Assembly: GCF_014529985.1 (NCBI RefSeq)
Contig: NZ_JACVMU010000006.1
Location: 248,001-312,000, forward strand
From: Leucobacter sp. cx-42
GTDB taxonomy: Bacteria; Actinomycetota; Actinomycetes; Actinomycetales; Microbacteriaceae
Reading direction: 5' to 3'
DNA: 64,000 bases
Position numbers and translations under genes: made by a program. Of the stretch, positions 61,922-64,000 are shown one piece after another; position 1 is the stretch's first letter; every line of letters begins with the position of its first letter. The notes beneath the pieces are model-generated. The model was not told the DNA's origin and did no database searches. It saw nothing but the letters and a program-made list of their open reading frames with translations.

Positions 61922-63456
61922 CGACCGACCACAACCTTGGCGCCTGCGGTGAAGCGGGGGTCGTCGCTTTCGATCTCCACGTAGCCGTCTGCTGCGAGCC
62001 CGGCTGTGACGTCAATGAGTTCGGTGACCGCATCGGGACCGCTCTTCAGATCGATCAACAGTTCAACGCGGTCCTGTCCGCCTGAACCCGCAGAAAGCGC
62101 AGCGATCGGCACGGCAAGCACATCACCGTCGGTGCTGGCGACCGGCACACGGACACGTACGTTTGTGCCGCGCAACGCTTCAATCTGGTCTTTCGTCAGA
62201 TCACCAGGCGTAAAACTCACGGTGTAACGCGAGCTCGAGCCGGTACCTGCACTATCGCCACCCGTATTGCCATTGTTCTCGCCGCCCTCTGGCTTTGCGC
62301 CAGCCTTTGGCGCTTCGACTTTGGCAACCTTGGCCTTCAGTTCGGTACCGTCTGGGGCGGGGAATGTCGCCTCGGCACCCGCAACGAGCAGTTCTGCATC
62401 TTGTTTGGAGACGGTTCCCACAATCGTGAGCTCAGCGCCAGAAACGTACATCGGAGAACCCTGCAATACGTCTCCACGTTTGACGGAGACATCGTCAACG
62501 CGTCGCGGAAGATTGTTCAGGAACAGTACCTCTGACGAAGGCAGCGTCGGGAGCACACGCTCCTGCGCAAGGCCGAGCGCATCTTGCGCATCCGAGAGCT
62601 GATCGTTTGCTGCGGTCAGAGTGGCTTCTTCACCTGCGGTGTTCTTACTGCCCGCGGCTCGTGCTTGGTTCAGCGCTGCCTGGGCCTGCGACACGGCGAT
62701 GTTTGCGTCGCGCACGCCGCGTTCGGCATTCTGCAGTGCCTCTTGTGCTTCGTCGCCGCCGTTTGCTGCCGAGTAGCCAATCTGTTCGTAGAGCGCGCCA
62801 ACCGCGGTTGCGGTGTCCCAGGTGAAAGTGTCATCTCCGGAGTCGCCTGCGGCGTACCCCATTGCGTTCAAGGCCGCCTTAAGCTGTACGACGTCGGGCC
62901 CCCGCATGCCAATACTCAATGTGCGGTACGCAGGCAGATCACCGGGCAACACGATGACGGGACGACCCGCAACCTCGAGCGCAATATTGCCAGCGTTGAA
63001 AATCGTGCCAGCCTCAGGCACATGGCCCGTCACCACCGGCCGCTCTGCTGCTGCGCCTGCGTCAATGCTCACCTCAACCGCGTCAGCGTAGGTGACCTCG
63101 CCACGCGTGATGATGGTGTTTTCGATGCGCCGTTCTTCAACGGGAGCCGTGATTGGCCCTGGCTCCGGAGCCTCGGTACGAGCGGCAAGCTCGGCAGGCG
63201 ACACGATGAACTGCATCACGCCGATACCAACGAGCAACGATGCCACGGCGACGCCAGCGATCAGTGCGACGAGCCGTCGCCCGGTCCAGCCTGTGCGCTC
63301 ACCCGATTTTTCGGGCTTCTCGATCGACGCTTCGCCGGTCAGCTCTGCGCTGATTGTGGGGTCATCGGTCGAGAATTCCTCGGTCGATGAGCTCTCTTCG
63401 GTCAACACTTCTTCGTTCAACGCCGCTTGTTCGTGACGGCGCTTTCGGTCCCGCAT
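61918..63456 (-). CDS. MacA/HlyD-type periplasmic adaptor with peptidoglycan-binding-like domain
   Basis: 512 residues. A basic, then acidic cytoplasmic N-terminus (about 1-60) and one membrane helix (about 63-85) come first. Next are barrel-sandwich strands, a PG_binding_1-like insert (LSIGMRGPDVVQLKAALNAMGYAAGD), a coiled-coil hairpin (NAERGVRDANIAVSQAQAAL to AQERVL) and C-terminal beta domains with a Gly/Asn-rich loop. This is the actinobacterial form of the MacA adaptor, tying the ATPase/permease to the wall. It starts four bases after the preceding gene's stop. Confidence 0.85.
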   Translation of the reverse strand: MRDRKRRHEQAALNEEVLTEESSSTEEFSTDDPTISAELTGEASIEKPEKSGERTGWTGRRLVALIAGVAVASLLVGIGVMQFIVSPAELAARTEAPEPGPITAPVEERRIENTIITRGEVTYADAVEVSIDAGAAAERPVVTGHVPEAGTIFNAGNIALEVAGRPVIVLPGDLPAYRTLSIGMRGPDVVQLKAALNAMGYAAGDSGDDTFTWDTATAVGALYEQIGYSAANGGDEAQEALQNAERGVRDANIAVSQAQAALNQARAAGSKNTAGEEATLTAANDQLSDAQDALGLAQERVLPTLPSSEVLFLNNLPRRVDDVSVKRGDVLQGSPMYVSGAELTIVGTVSKQDAELLVAGAEATFPAPDGTELKAKVAKVEAPKAGAKPEGGENNGNTGGDSAGTGSSSRYTVSFTPGDLTKDQIEALRGTNVRVRVPVASTDGDVLAVPIAALSAGSGGQDRVELLIDLKSGPDAVTELIDVTAGLAADGYVEIESDDPRFTAGAKVVVGR

Positions 63457-63459
63457 TCG

Positions 63460-64000
63460 TTAGTTCTTCTTCGCACCGTACTTGGCGACGAGCGCATCAA
63501 GCTGCGCTTTATTCTCATCAACGAACTCTTGCTCTGCGGCGTTCGAGAGCTTGAGTACCTGCTCGTCATACTTGATGTTCTTCTTGCAGGTCGCATCAGC
63601 CACTGCGGTCTCGATCTCGCGTGACTTAAACGCGTCAACAGCGCTCTTATCTGCCTTTGACATGTCGCCGTCCTCAGGCATGAGCTCGTTGTACTCCTCG
63701 ATGAGCGTATCGTACGGCTGGTTGGGGTTATCAAACTCGCTGATGCCAGACTTCGTCATGCATGCATTCCACGAAGTATTGATTGCCTGCATCTCGGGGC
63801 TCGCCTGCTCTGCATCGTAGAACTGCATGGACAGGTTGTTCATGCCCTCAAACAGATCAGCGAACTCAGGGTCCTCAAATGCAGCCATGATTCCGCCTGA
63901 ATCTTCACGCACCTGGTTTTCCGCCCAGCCCTGGCAGCCAGCGGTCTCCCAGTTGTACTCGTACGAGCCGTCCTCGTTCATCTCGCTCTCGTCAGGACCC
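63460..64000 (-). CDS. Hypothetical protein of the MacAB-like operon (5' end beyond the window)
   Basis: The frame is open to the window edge, so only the C-terminal 179 residues are visible. They are acidic and helical, with paired Cys in TAGCQGW, WNACMTKSG and ADATCKKNI, as in exported proteins with disulfides. KLSNAAEQEFVDENKAQLDALVAKYG closes the chain. The pattern is that of secreted or lipoprotein components often encoded first in actinobacterial MacAB-like operons. A signal peptide cannot be checked here. Confidence 0.6.
   Translation of the reverse strand, partial: GPDESEMNEDGSYEYNWETAGCQGWAENQVREDSGGIMAAFEDPEFADLFEGMNNLSMQFYDAEQASPEMQAINTSWNACMTKSGISEFDNPNQPYDTLIEEYNELMPEDGDMSKADKSAVDAFKSREIETAVADATCKKNIKYDEQVLKLSNAAEQEFVDENKAQLDALVAKYGAKKN

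Overview
The window is high-GC actinobacterial DNA. A Microbacteriaceae-type host (for example Leucobacter or a relative) is my inference from the GC-rich codon use, a DtxR/IdeR-type iron box, LPXTG-like sorting tails (LARTG, LSNTG), IrtAB-like siderophore importers and possible leaderless starts. No rRNA, CRISPR array, integrase or recognisable insertion sequence was seen. Two identical tRNA-Pro(GGG) genes lie 48.7 kb apart.

Layout. 0.2-5.7 kb is a patchy accessory region: an LPO_1073/Vpar_1526-type gene with a small membrane partner, an APC permease, two genes of uncertain role on the minus strand, and a stray second copy of the last 90 bp of the permease. 5.7-10.4 kb holds a wall-anchored surface protein, a Fic protein, tRNA-Pro and an APH-like kinase. 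10.4-16.1 kb looks like an antibiotic-response block: a heterodimeric ABC exporter and an ABC-F protein, each preceded by a short leader ORF with competing hairpins. 16.1-19.6 kb has Dps with an iron box, a lone SIP-like domain protein, a butanediol dehydrogenase-type enzyme and a divergent MarR regulator.

20.4-25.9 kb is the most interesting region. It is a more AT-rich RiPP gene cluster with three 39-residue precursors plus a frameshifted fourth, an M16 peptidase, an APH-like kinase, a HopA1-like lyase, a small membrane protein and a protein whose C-terminal part resembles a precursor-recognition domain. The kinase/HopA1 pair is the dehydration machinery known from class V lanthipeptides and thioamitides. 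The precursors, however, contain no cysteine and all end in Thr, like daptide precursors. No exporter is visible, and the right edge ends in a short, probably truncated gene.

25.9-30.5 kb is a LysR/MHS-transporter/flavin-monooxygenase/NADP-oxidoreductase set, followed by five consecutive hairpins. 30.5-35.3 kb couples a membrane glycosyltransferase 2 and a HEAT-repeat protein to a response regulator and a divergent MASE1 histidine kinase. 35.3-43.2 kb is a second oxidative-catabolism set: TauE exporter, LysR, HtaA-like protein, a single-chain P450-ferredoxin reductase-flavodoxin, a flavin monooxygenase, MarR and DUF3237.

43.2-51.5 kb contains a subtilase with a sorting tail, an AraC regulator and a SIP plus two ABC half-transporters arranged like a split IrtAB, with complementary decay of their ATP sites. 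51.7-57.9 kb has a second APH-like kinase, HAD, TetR, a DHFR-like protein and a copper group (Met/His-rich membrane protein, YcnI, CopC-CopD fusion). 58-64 kb has tRNA-Pro, a PPOX-like flavoprotein, a Nudix-NYN fusion and a MacAB-like operon that runs off the window.
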